Notes under the pieces: model-generated | Databases searched by the model: none | Told to the model about the DNA's origin: nothing | Seen by the model: the letters and a program-made list of their open reading frames with translations, nothing else | Translations under genes and position numbers: made by a program | Part shown: piece by piece, positions 1-9,857 of the stretch | Layout of the letters: every line of letters starts with the position of its first letter | How positions within the stretch are numbered: the first letter of the stretch is position 1 | Assembly: GCA_000151295.1 (NCBI GenBank) | Contig: GG745335.1 | Location: 643,488 to 662,242, forward strand | Source of the DNA: Allomyces macrogynus ATCC 38327 | Lineage: Eukaryota; Blastocladiomycota; Blastocladiomycetes; Blastocladiales; Blastocladiaceae | DNA: 18,755 nucleotides | Direction of reading: 5' to 3'

Positions 1-243
1 CATTCCCACCTCAAGACAAGCGCTACGCCCCGGCGATGGAGTCCACGAACGCGACGCGTCGCAACACGGCGAAATTTTTCCACCAGGTGCGCTTGCCTTG
101 ATGTGCCTCGCGGGGTGTCCAGCGCCCCCGCACGGCGCCGCGCGCGGCCGACCCCCGGCATGAAACACGACGGTCGGCCGACCGGAAAAAATCCCAAAAG
201 ACCCAAGTGCGTGAAGATTGTGTGCCGCGCAATCGGGCGGTCG
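1..243. other. 3' flank of the kinase gene, no gene seen
   Basis: Sequence downstream of the kinase stop codon. It should hold the 3' UTR. Only arginine-rich shadow reading frames are present and no clear polyadenylation signal was recognised. Confidence 0.5.
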
Positions 244-3200
244 CTAACCGTCCTTGGGAAAAACCTTGGCCAGTGCCGCCTCGAGCACTTCCTTCTTGAG
301 CGGCTTGGTCAAGAAGTCGTTGAACCCCGTGGCCAAGCACCGGTCGCGCTCTTCGGGCAGCGCATTGGCCGTGACGGCAATAATCGGCAGAGTTGCTTGG
401 CACCTCCCTGCGGCGCGGATCGCTTGCGTGGCTTCGTGCCCGCTACACATGTTGAGCGCGATGCGAGTGAGCAAATATGTTTGAGGATGCGGATTGCAAG
501 ATCGTCAATCGTACGTACTCCTTGTTGGGCATGACCAGATCCATCAAGATCAAGTCGTAATCACTGGTCAGCGCCTTGGTCACGGCCTCGGCCCCGTCAT
601 TCGCCGTCTCCACCGTGAACCCCATCTTCTCAACAATCTTGCGCGTCATCTTTTGCACCAGCAAATTGTCCTCGGCGAGCAACACCCATTTGGGACCCGC
701 ATTGGCCTTCTTGGCGGCGGCTGTGGGCGCGACCGTCAGTGCCGGTGCCGGTGGCATCGTCGGCGTCGGCGCATTCGACGACGAGGCCGGTGGTGGCGGT
801 TTGGCCGTTTGCATGCTCACGCCGGTCCGCTTCGACAAGGTTGATGGCACCGGTGACGTTTGCCGCGCGGTGTGCACGGTGGCTGCGGGTCTCGTTTCGC
901 CATTGACGCGTCCTGCGGCGTCTCGCACGAGTCCGTCGGCAATCAATGTCACCCTCGCGCCCGCCAATGCCCCCGCCGCTGCCGCTGTCGCTGCAGTCGA
1001 TACTGCCTGGGTCGGAACCGATGCGGATGATTGCTGCACAACACGGGCAGGAGGCGGCGCGACCGCCGACGGCGGTGCGTGCGCGCGCATCGGCGGCATT
1101 GGGAGCGTGAACCGTCGTGGCGAGACCGGTGCCGATTTTGAGTGCACGTCTGGCGCCAATGTTGGCCGCGACTCCCTCAGTGCGTCAGTCGAGACGGAGC
1201 GGATGGATGGCGCACCACCGCACACCAGGCCGCTAGTTGGCGGCGGCAGCGGCTCTGCAACGTCCCTTGGCACGGCCAGCACTGCTGGCGACAACGCGGG
1301 TGTCCGCGCTGTGGCGACCGGAGGCGAACCCACCTCAGTCGGCCGAACGCTTGCGGCGAGACCGCGGTGCGCGGGCGACGACGGCGCGGTCCAGAAATCG
1401 TGGCTGTGCGTCGTGGCCGTATCCGGTGGGACTGACGGATGCAGCTCCGTCTCGCTGACGGCCGTGTCGGTTGTCGGATCCCCGAGATCAGCATCGGCAG
1501 CGTGGGCGAGCCGCTCTCGGTCTTGCGCGTTGTCGTCGGTTCGTCCCAACGAGGCCACGTCACCGTCCGTTCCGGCGCACGGCGGTTCATGCCCATTCGA
1601 CAGTTCCGCTGGTGCAGCACGCGCATCGGCCGCCATCGAGTGCGACGCGTCGAGCAAGACCAGGCCATCGACACCGCGGTGGCTGAACTGCACCATCGCG
1701 TGCGACGTGTCGATGCGCGTCGTGGTGTTGTGGCCCGGTATGCTCGAGGCCGCGACGCCATTCGTAGCCGGGTGCACGAGGTCGGCGAGCACGTCGTGAA
1801 TCGACGGCCGGCGCAGCATGTCGCGCTCGCCGGTGCGAGATGCCAAGTCGCACCCGACGGCATCCGACTCGACAACAGCCAGCGACTCGCTCGTGGCCGT
1901 GGACATGGTTCGCGGCGGTGGCGTGCCAAGCGACGCGCTCGAGCGATGAGCTCATGGCCATGGATACGGTCCGCGGCATTGTCGGGTGCCCGATCCGAGC
2001 GCCGGTCCGATGCTGGGTGAACCCAGTCCGCAACACTCCCGCCAATCTCGTCCTCGACATCAATCAGCGGCGACGGCCGCAGCTCGTCCTGGTCCTCGGC
2101 GACCGGAGATACGCTGCGCTGCGGCGCGGAATGCGTGCCTGTGACAGCACTACCGCCGTGCACGAGATGCGACGCGCCCGACGGTTCGCGGCGGCGGAGC
2201 ACCTTGATATCCATGACGGCGAGCGGCAGGACCACGTTCAGCCCACCGCGGCCGTCCTGCGAGAAGAGGTGCACGGCACCGGAACACCGTGCGACGAGCT
2301 TGGACAGCACCGAGAACGCGAGCGTGAGTGTGCCCTTTTCCACGTCGTCGTCGGGCTCGACCGCATCGAGCACGACGCGCGACGAGACGTACCGGCCCGA
2401 CTCTTGCCTTACGCGGCGCACGCGAAACCGGCGGTAATCGTGCGCGGTCTCGACGCGGTGCGCGAGCAAAAACTGCCCTGCCTCGTCCACCATGGCCTCG
2501 ACGAGCACGGCCGATCCGGGCGCCGCGCACTGTACCGTGATAAACAAAAATTTGACAATGATCTTGACGAGGAAGCACGTGCACCCTTCAAGCCGAACGG
2601 CATCGACCCACTTGGTGATCGATAAACCGCGTTCGCGCACGGGCAAGGCAAACTGCACGAGCGTCGACTCGACCAGGTCCGAGACGCGAGTCGCGAACCG
2701 GTGCTGCGTGTAACACGGGTGCTTGGACTCGTTCATGAACTCCATGACATTGTCGAGCAAGTCCGACATGGCCATCGTACACCTCTTGACGGTCGTCACG
2801 GTTTGCACAATCTCCGGGTGCTCGCTGAGCGCGAGACAGTCGACCGAGTTTTCGACCACGTAAATCGGGTTGCGCATCTCATGCGAAATGAAGTAGAGCA
2901 GCTGCGACTTGGCGCGGTGAGCGGCCTGCGCCGCGGCCTCGGCAGCACGTAAGGCCTTGAGCGACTCGATCCGTTCCGTGATATCGTGGAACAGCAGCAC
3001 CTGCGCAAATTGGCCACGCTGCTGCGAGACGACGCGCGAGACCGTGGCTTCAGCAAAGAACGTGTCTTCGTTTTTGCCGAGCACGCCCACCTCGTAGGTG
3101 CCCGGCGCGAGCGTCTCGAGCTGCGGGGCGCCGCGGACGAGGTCGGAAATGTGCGCGTGGACCAGGTCCGACTCGGACAGACCGAGCCGGACGAGCGCGC

Positions 3201-5193
3201 GCTCGTTGAGCCCAATCACGTAGCCCAGGCCGTCGAGCACGAGCAGCGGGTCAGGCACGGCCTGCAAAATGGCCTTGGAGTAGGTATTGAGCGAGGCGAC
3301 GAGCCGGTCGCGCTGCTGGACTTGCCGCGTGACGCGGCGCATGCGCAGGAATCGCAAGAACCCGCGGCGCACAAACTCGGCCATTACCGTGAAGATCAAG
3401 AGCACGGCAAAGAGCACGACAAACGGCCATGGCGTGAAGAACGGGTCGGCGAATTGCTCGGTGCTCGTGCACTGTACGGTCCACTGCTGGTCTATGATCG
3501 GTGCCGTGACATTGACCGCGTACGGTTGCGGGTTCTTGTAGGGCTCGCGAAACACGTGCGTGCCGTCGCCGGATATCACATCAATGATGAGCGCCTTGCT
3601 GCCGGAGATCGTCAGACTGTTCTTGATCACGGGCGACATGACGACGGTGCCACCGACCGCCCAGGTTCGGAAATTGGGGTCGCGCGGCATGTTGACGGGC
3701 AACGAGAGCATGATGCCCGTCTCGGTGTTGTTGAAGATCGGGTACGGGTTCGACAGGGACGGTTTCCCGCCATGGAATGCGCCGTGGATGGCCGACGACC
3801 GCTGCGGGTCCGAGTACAAGTCAAACCCACGCTCCTTGATTAAGGTGATATTATCCGGGAAGCTATTGCACGTGGAAGTGAAGCAAAGACATCAGGACCA
3901 GAAGACGTGACAGGTGCTCCACTCCAACGTCAAACGAAGCCTACGCACGCAAACGTGATGGGCACGACAACCGGGGCCGCCCTGATATTGCTCTCGCGCC
4001 AAATCGAGATGCCGTAGGTGGTCGTGTACCGGTCTTGTGCCTCGGTCGTGACGAGCGGGGAGGCCAAAACCGCATAGATTTGGTTCAACGGGAACGGCGA
4101 CGCTTTGCCGAACCGGCTGATACCCTCTAGCGTGCCCATGAAAGCATCAAAGTGAGTGATGGCTCGGACGGACTCCGAGACAGCTAGAAGAGGATCAGAG
4201 TCGCGAACCTTGGGTCACGACCGCGAGCGTCGGCAAAAACGCTGCCACGTCGATGAGCTACACGAACCAAACCAGGAGAGTAGATCGAAGTGCGGCTGCG
4301 CGTTAGTGCACCACCGAGCGCGACATGGAGCAGCCGAGGTTGGGTGGAGAGGCGAGAGGTACGCACGTAGTTGAGGTTGTTGACGTTGAACTCGATCGAC
4401 AGGGCGTTACGAAACGCTCGGCACATGTCCATGACCGCGTGCTCAAACTTGGACCGCTCCATGTCGTGGAACCAGATAAATAGGACGAGCGAGAAGGCTG
4501 TTCGGAGAGCCAAAGAAATGCGAGCATCAGCGACCGGCATGGAAGGGTAAGAACGCTTGGCCGGCGAGCAAATTGTAGGGGTGACGCGCGACATGCGACG
4601 CACGGCGTGGTGCACGCGTCGGATCCCGGGTTGCCGAGTGACTTTCGCCGCGAGAATAGTGAAAGACGCGCACCGAGGCCGACGAGGAACACGAATAGCG
4701 CGAGTAGGAACGCCCAAACCTGGTGCCGGTGCCGCCAAAACGACAAGCAGCACGGCGGCATCTTGTTGTCCTGCTCTGACGACTGATCGGCCGGCGAATT
4801 GATCGAGCCCGGTCGAGCCGGGCCGTCATCACCGCCCGGCAGGGACGGCGGTGGTGTGGGTGGTGTTGGTGGCGAGACCGGCGCTGCGCGCTGCGCCACC
4901 ATGCTTCGGAACCGGCCACGTCGCCCCGGATCCTCGGTCGCGGGCGCCAGCGGGGTGCGCGCATCATCGTCGTCGACATGGTCCAGGAGGGGCGACGCGG
5001 TACGGCGCGGTGGCGGCAGCGCGTCTTGGTGCGGGTCGTGCATGGTGACGACGACGGCATCGGCGGGCACAGACGCGACATGAGAGCGCGGCGAGACGGG
5101 GAGCGGTGCTGTCGCGTCGTTGACGGCAGCAGCAGCAGCAGCAGCAGCAGCAGCGGCAGCGGTCGGATTGGTTGGAATGGGTCCGTAAGACAT
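244..5193 (-). CDS. Membrane hybrid histidine kinase with CHASE and PAS domains, degenerate ATPase region and C-terminal receiver
   Basis: Model: complement of exons 244-442, 519-1950, 2037-3862, 3949-4183, 4363-4497 and 4674-5193. All phases fit, giving 1448 aa. After a Pro/Ala-rich cytosolic N-terminus with a poly-Ala run (residues 12-23) come TM1 (159-183), an extracellular CHASE ligand-sensing region (about 190-400), TM2 (441-458), PAS (about 491-606) and an H-box SHEMRNP with phospho-acceptor His624. The ATPase region (about 700-840) resembles HATPase_c in outline, but the N-box (730-743) lacks its Asn and no DxGxG box is visible. A 450-residue Pro/Ala/Thr linker leads to a receiver (about 1326-1445) with acidic pair E1332/D1333, phospho-acceptor Asp1376 and the conserved Lys in FLTKPLKK. 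Known for the family: CHASE kinases sense small extracellular ligands and start a phosphorelay. The least certain points are the start (an in-frame ATG at 5343 would add 50 Arg-rich residues) and the introns 4184-4362 and 1951-2036. Confidence 0.86.
443..518 (-). other. Intron inside the receiver domain
   Basis: This 76-nt intron has donor GTACGT and acceptor GTGTAG on the minus strand. Removing it joins the phospho-acceptor region MDLVMPNK to DGHEATQAIRA, which restores the usual receiver motif (MPxMDG-like). The restored motif is strong evidence for the splice. Confidence 0.9.
1951..2036 (-). other. Probable intron in the kinase linker
   Basis: An 86-nt GT-AG interval (donor GTGTTG, acceptor ATGAG) joins the reading frame of the kinase core to the frame of the linker and receiver. 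The sequence is low-complexity, so homology cannot confirm the exact sites. The alternative is a sequence error or a real frameshift. The donor is weaker than others in the window. Confidence 0.6.
5126..5153. repeat. GCA trinucleotide run coding poly-alanine
   Basis: An uninterrupted GCA/CAG run of about nine units lies in the first exon of the kinase. Read on the minus strand it gives the poly-Ala tract near residue 12. Such runs are prone to length change and are not conserved in this protein family. Confidence 0.9.
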
Positions 5194-6659
5194 TGCGAGC
5201 GGGGAGCTGGACGCGGTGCGGCGGCGGCAAGGACCAACGATCGGCCGTGTCGGGCCGTGCCGATGCGACCAGTTGCGGGCGGCGCGGAGGTGCCGAAGCG
5301 GGCGAGAATGGGTGGCGACGACGGCGGCGAGTTTGGCGGCCAAGCGGGTCGGCAGCGAGCAGATGGGTGGTCAACGCGGCACGTAAACGACGAGCACACA
5401 CGGCGAGCGGCGCGCGCTGGTGGGAACACACCAGCAGTCGCGGCCACGAGCGCGCACGCCGTTGCTGTCGGAGGGAACCTCGGCTGAGCGGCAAGCAGCG
5501 GCACCAGCGGGCAGCCCAGGAGCGTAACCGAGTGCACGCAGCGCGACGCGTGGGCACGGGCGCGATGAGCAGGACAGAGCGGCACGGTCGGAGCGCAGGC
5601 ACGGGCACTGGACACGGATGGCACGGCACGCTGATGTCGTGGCGAGTGCAGCTGGCAACGCCCGGGGATGCGGCGTCAGGAGTTGCGGCACGGGCGGCGA
5701 GCACGGCCGGGCAACTGTCGAGCGAGCGAGCGAGTGGGTACCGATCTGCGAGCAACCAGCGGAAGGGCGATGCAGCGGGGTGAGCTGGCCAGTGTCAAGC
5801 ACGGCTAGTTGCATCGGGCAGCTCAAGTAGGGCACCGCGTCCCGACCCGACGCATCCAGTCCGGGGTCGCGAGGTGTCCCGGGCCGCGCATCGCGCATCG
5901 CGACCGACCTCTACGGGTCGCCTGATGGTACTAGTGATGGACCCGCGGTGTGGTGTGGCGTGCGCCGGCGCTGTGCCAGGTTGCGTCGGGGATCCGCCGC
6001 GATGCGCGAAGCCGCAGTCTAGACATAGGCCAGAACGCGGGCCCAGACGCAGGTCCTCACGATCGGAGATCTCGACCGCCCGGTAGATCGAGGTGGCCAC
6101 GCCCGGCCCTTGGACCTTCTATCTACCAGCACGGTCACCATGGCGCAGGCAGCCATCAGAGCTGACGACCGTTTGCACAGGTGCAACGTTGAGCAAGTAA
6201 ATCATCAATTTACCCCACTTGACGTGGTCGCGCTAGCTGCTCGAGCTACAACAACGCTGCAACAGCTGCCGACTCGATGACGGTGGGAACTCACGGCGAA
6301 CTGAAACCTGGCGTGTTGCACGTTTTTTGCTTGGTCCAAACATGAGTTGCATCAAGTACTGGCGCGTGAAAGGGCTTGGAGTTGCCGACTGTCGGCGGTG
6401 ATCGATGTGCTGTTTTGCTCAGAAACAACGCGCTGCCGCTTGGTGGGAAGTGGGAGAGGAGCCACAGTAACGTCGCACGTGGGTCTGACTCAGTCAATTT
6501 CGACCTTGCTTGCGGATCACTTCCGGCCGACCATCATGGCAGCGGCCAGCCATTTCTGACCATTTCCTGTCTACAACTTCAACCAAAAAGTCGACGCAAC
6601 GGCAGCGATCCTCCAGGAATAGTTCATTCGATCCACGACGATCAAGATCCAGCAACGGA
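5194..6659. other. Divergent intergenic region between the kinase and RPP1
   Basis: About 1.5 kb between two divergent start codons, so it should contain both promoters and 5' UTRs. The open frames here are compositionally biased (Arg/Ala/Ser-rich) and match no family I recognise. A CACGTG hexamer near 6475-6481 and a TGACGTGG near 6221-6228 are the only factor-site-like words seen. Both are short enough to be chance. No tRNA or mobile element was recognised. Confidence 0.5.
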
Positions 6660-8000
6660 ATGCTTTGCGATTTCAACGTGGCCTGGCCAACCAGCGCCCT
6701 CAACGTGCAAGCTAACGTGGACGCGGCGCGCAAGACCGCGGCCGACTTGGTAGCGCGTATGTCCTCGTCATCGTGGTCGTTGTCGTCGTCGCATCGAGGT
6801 GAATTCATCAGCGGCAGCAGAGCAGGGCCGCAGCGACCCAATGTGTTCACAACTGAACGAATTCTTCCTCTTGACCCACGCTCGTCGATGTCGTGCGGGG
6901 ACTGTCAATAGTGGGCTATCATGTCGTTGCTTTGAACCAGGTCGTCCAGGGCAAGGTGCCCATCAACCTGACCAACAACATCGAGCTCGTTGACCCGGTC
7001 GAGTGGAAGTGCGACGCGCAGCTGGTCATGACGGCGCGCGGGCAGGGCAAGCAGCTGATCAAGCAGCTGAGCCGGGTTACGGTCGTGCTCGAGGACCCGT
7101 CGCAAATTTCGTCTTTGGCACGCGCTCGGTTCGAAATGGGGGTGCAACTTGGATTGGCGGGTCACTAATCCCGGTCGTCGATTTGTGTCTAGTCGACCGC
7201 CGCGACCAATCTGAACCAGTTTGACCTGCTCGCCGTGTGTCCGACCAGCGAAAAGCTGTGGGCCGCGTGCTGCCAAACGGTCGAGTGCGACATTATCTCG
7301 CTCGACCTCTCGCAGCGTCTGCCGTTCCACTTCAAGCACTCGATGGTCGGCGAGGCTGTGCGGCGCGGGATCATGATCGAGATTGCCTATTCGGCCGCGT
7401 TCAAGGGTGCGTGTGTGCGCGGATCGTTTTGCTGCTCGGTTGCTGCGGATCGCTCATGCTGGTCGCCCGTCACGGATGTAAACGAACGTAGACAATACGG
7501 CCAAGCGCAACCTCATTGCGAACGCGACCAATTTGATGCGCGTTTGCAAGGGTCGTAACATTATCCTGTCGTCGGGTGCCAAGACGGTGCTCGAGACGCG
7601 CGGGCCCCTCGACGTCGTCAACCTGTTCGTATTGCTCGCGCCCACCATTGAGCCCGACCCGACGCTAACGTGTTTACTGCGTTCCCAGCGGCTGCCTCCT
7701 TGGCATGAACCAAGACGACGCAAAACATGCGATTTCGACCAACTGCCGCGCCGCTCTGATTCACGCCGGTACGCGTTTGCCAGGCCGTCAGCGTCGATTC
7801 TCCACGGTGGACTAACCTCTCCACCATCATTCGCCCACATAGAAACGAGGCGAAAGACGTTCCGTGCCGCGGTCACGTTCGAGCCCGTGGGCGACGTCCC
7901 CGCCGAGGCGTCGTGGACCGTGGGCCTGGGCGGCGCCGACGACTTTGTTGGCTTTGGCAATGAGAGCGAGAGCGAGGAGGACGACGCAATGGAGGATTAG
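6660..8000 (+). CDS. RPP1: RNase P/MRP protein subunit p30 (RPP1/RPP30)
   Basis: Model: exons 6660-6756, 6912-7141, 7193-7406, 7492-7624, 7689-7768 and 7843-8000. It gives 303 aa, typical of RPP30/Rpp1. The protein is a TIM-barrel-like subunit shared by nuclear RNase P (5' maturation of pre-tRNA) and RNase MRP (pre-rRNA cleavage). Diagnostic stretches are LGYHVVALNQ, FDLLAVCPTSEKLW, CDIISLDLSQRLPF, NLMRVCKGRNIILSSGA, RGPLDVVNLGCLLGM and STNCRAALIHAETRRKTF. Each splice repairs a conserved segment: A-L-G-Y at the first junction, FKDNT at the third, NLGCLLG at the fourth and HAETR at the fifth. The start at 6660 (MLCDFNV) matches the usual MxxDLNV-like beginning of fungal homologues. An in-frame ATG at 6510 would add 50 unconserved residues. 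The C-terminus is acidic (ESESEEDDAMED). Introns are 51-155 nt, several with CTAAC/CTAAT branch sites. Confidence 0.95.
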
Positions 8001-8310
8001 CAGTAGAATAGTCTGGCGTGGTCTGGTTGCTGCTCTTCATGGCAACCACGCACGTGGACCCAGCCCACCGCGTCGCTTGCCGTGGCCGCGAAGGTCCCCC
8101 TGACCAACGTCAACCAAGGCCGGACACGAGGACGAGGTTGGCGCGTGGCCATGATTGCCCCAGCCAAAGCGCTGCGAACGTGGCCCGAGAGAGCCGACTG
8201 GAGAGCAAAAGCTTCAAAGACGCGGCCCCGCCCGCCCCGGTCCTCTCTCCCCAGACTCGCTCGTTCCACCTCGACCTCGTCTCCTCCAACCCCTTTCCCA
8301 ACCTATCAAC
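8001..8310 (+). promoter_or_regulatory. RPP1 to zinc-knuckle spacer with pyrimidine-rich leader
   Basis: A 310-base spacer between tandem genes should hold the RPP1 3' UTR and the promoter and leader of the zinc-knuckle gene. The last 70 bases before the ATG at 8311 are strikingly C/T-rich, with almost no purine runs. This resembles the pyrimidine-rich leaders common in highly expressed fungal genes. No TATA box was recognised. Confidence 0.4.
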
Positions 8311-9857
8311 ATGCAGTCGTTCGGCGGTAACCGTCCCCGTGGGTGCTTCAACTGCGGCTCGAGTGAGTAGCGACGTTTTTTCTGTGATTGTGTGCTCCGG
8401 CGCTCGCCCCTCCCGCCCGTCGCCGCCCGGCCGTCCTTGGCCTGCGTCCCGACACGTGAATGTCCGCGCACAACAAGCAAAATCGACATCCAGCGGCCAG
8501 AACTCGTTGTGCCGCGGCCGACCGTCAAGTTGTGCCGGCAATCCTCCCGAGGGGAGCTACCAGAGCCTTCGCCCCGTTATGGTACGCCCTTTTTTCTCGC
8601 TTTGGGCTCTGCCCGACCCGCCCTGGCCCGCCCCCGCTCTCGGTGTGGTTTCCCTCCCCTTGCCCGTTTCCCCCCTCTCTCCCATGAGTATCCGGCTTGG
8701 CGTCTTCGGCGTCGAGCGGTTGTGCGATGAAGTGGTGAGCAGTGAGTCGGCTGGATGGATGGTGTTGGACGACGCGGCGTTGGCCCGTCGGGGTTGTTTG
8801 GCGTTGTGGGTCGCGTGTCGTGTCGTGTCGTCGTGTCGTCGTGTCGTCGATTCGAGTCGAGTCGTGTTGTGTGTGGACGTGTGATGACGATGGCTGTGTG
8901 GTCTCTTTCCTTCGCTCCCCCTCTCCCCTTTCCGTCGTTCCCCCCATCCCCTCCTGTTGATCGTAGTGTTGTGGGCGTGGGTGCCCGAGGTTATCGAGTT
9001 GATGGTCGAGCGCGGCAAGAGTGTCGAGGTGATCAAAGTCGAGTCGGTGGTATTGCGGATCCGGTCCTGGGGACGAACGGCATCATGATGACCGAGTCGA
9101 GGGAGGGACGTTGAGGGACTTGGTCCCGAAGCCGTTGCAGCTCTCGGTCGGTGCTGAGTTGTTCTTCGGGTCGGGTCCGCTGCCGTCGACGTCGACGAAG
9201 GTCGAGGACTTGGAGATCGAGTGCGAGGGCGCGGGCAAGTGGGCAAGCCAGGTCATCGAGTAGGGCGGGCGCCATGGTGTTGTGCCGAGCTGTCGAGAGG
9301 AAGGTCCACTGACATGCTCCCCTCCCCCCCCCCCCTCCTCGCGGCACCAATCAGCCGAGCACCAGGCCAAGTTCTGCACGCAGAACGTCAAGTGCTACAA
9401 CTGCAACGGCGAGGGCCACACGTCGCGCGAGTGCCAGATGCCGCGTGCCGAGAAGGCGTGCCACCGCTGCAACGAGATCGGCCATCTCGCTCGTGACTGT
9501 ACGTTTTGCCCTTAACCCTGAGTTGATCAAGACATCGCGGATTGCTGATTCGAACCCTTCTCCCCTTCCTCCAACGCAGGCCCCACGAACCCGATGCCGC
9601 CGCAGGAGTGCTACAAGTGCGGCCAGATTGGTCACCTGTCGCGCAGCTGCCCGCAGAACATGTCGGCCGAGCAGGGCCCCAAGTGCTTTTCGTGCGGTCG
9701 CTTTGGTCACCTGTCGCGCGAGTGCCGCCAGGGCCGCGCCTGCTTCAACTGCGGCCGCGCCGACCACATTTCGCGCGAGTGCCCTGAGCCCAAGAAGCCC
9801 CAGACGTGCCGCAAGTGCGGTGTCGAGGGCCACATCATGCGCGAGTGCCCCAACTAA
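8311..9857 (+). CDS. GIS2: Seven-CCHC zinc-knuckle nucleic-acid-binding protein (GIS2/CNBP family)
   Basis: Model: exons 8311-8362, 9355-9498 and 9580-9857, giving 157 aa. That length and the seven knuckles match yeast Gis2 and animal CNBP. The CX2CX4HX4C knuckles in order are CFNCGSTEHQAKFC, CYNCNGEGHTSREC, CHRCNEIGHLARDC, CYKCGQIGHLSRSC, CFSCGRFGHLSREC, CFNCGRADHISREC and CRKCGVEGHIMREC. The first and third are completed only by splicing, which fixes both junctions. Family members bind single-stranded RNA/DNA and associate with translating mRNPs in the cytoplasm; a role in translational control is inferred from the family. The first exon is only 52 nt and the first intron is unusually long (992 nt). 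The second intron is 81 nt with a GTACGT donor and a pyrimidine-rich acceptor. Confidence 0.95.
8363..9354 (+). other. Long first intron of the zinc-knuckle gene
   Basis: A 992-nt interval from donor GTGAGT to acceptor AATCAG is more than five times longer than the other introns here. It splits zinc knuckle 1, and joining the ends restores CX2CX4HX4C exactly. Inside are a G/T-rich stretch with TGTCG repeats, a long C/T-rich tract ending in a second acceptor-like GATCGTAG at 8959-8966, and a coding-like stretch (about 8967-9262). The C-homopolymer just before the acceptor (about 9324-9335) is part of its pyrimidine tract. Confidence 0.8.
8815..8850. repeat. Degenerate TGTCG/TCG repeat in the long intron
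   Basis: Several alternating TGTCG and TCG units occur in tandem in a G/T-rich part of the first intron. The repeat is short and imperfect and shows no coding potential. Confidence 0.6.

Noticed and set aside
576..1799. 407-codon open frame antisense to the kinase linker
   Set aside because: It mirrors the GC-rich, low-complexity coding strand. The opposite strand is fixed by the receiver and kinase homology, and this frame shows no recognisable motif.
5172..5783. 203-codon plus-strand frame opposite the kinase first exon and its upstream region
   Set aside because: It is Arg/Gly/Ser-rich without motifs, and it runs across a coding exon on the other strand.
9085..9157. Possible box C/D snoRNA in the long intron (ATGATGA at 9085-9091, CTGA at 9154-9157)
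   Set aside because: The terminal stem next to the boxes is weak and no D' or C' boxes are visible, so the two short words are likely chance.
9546..9556. tRNA B-box-like word GATTCGAACC on the minus-strand sense, in intron 2 of the zinc-knuckle gene
   Set aside because: The flanking bases do not form a T-stem, and no A box or acceptor stem is found at the required distance.
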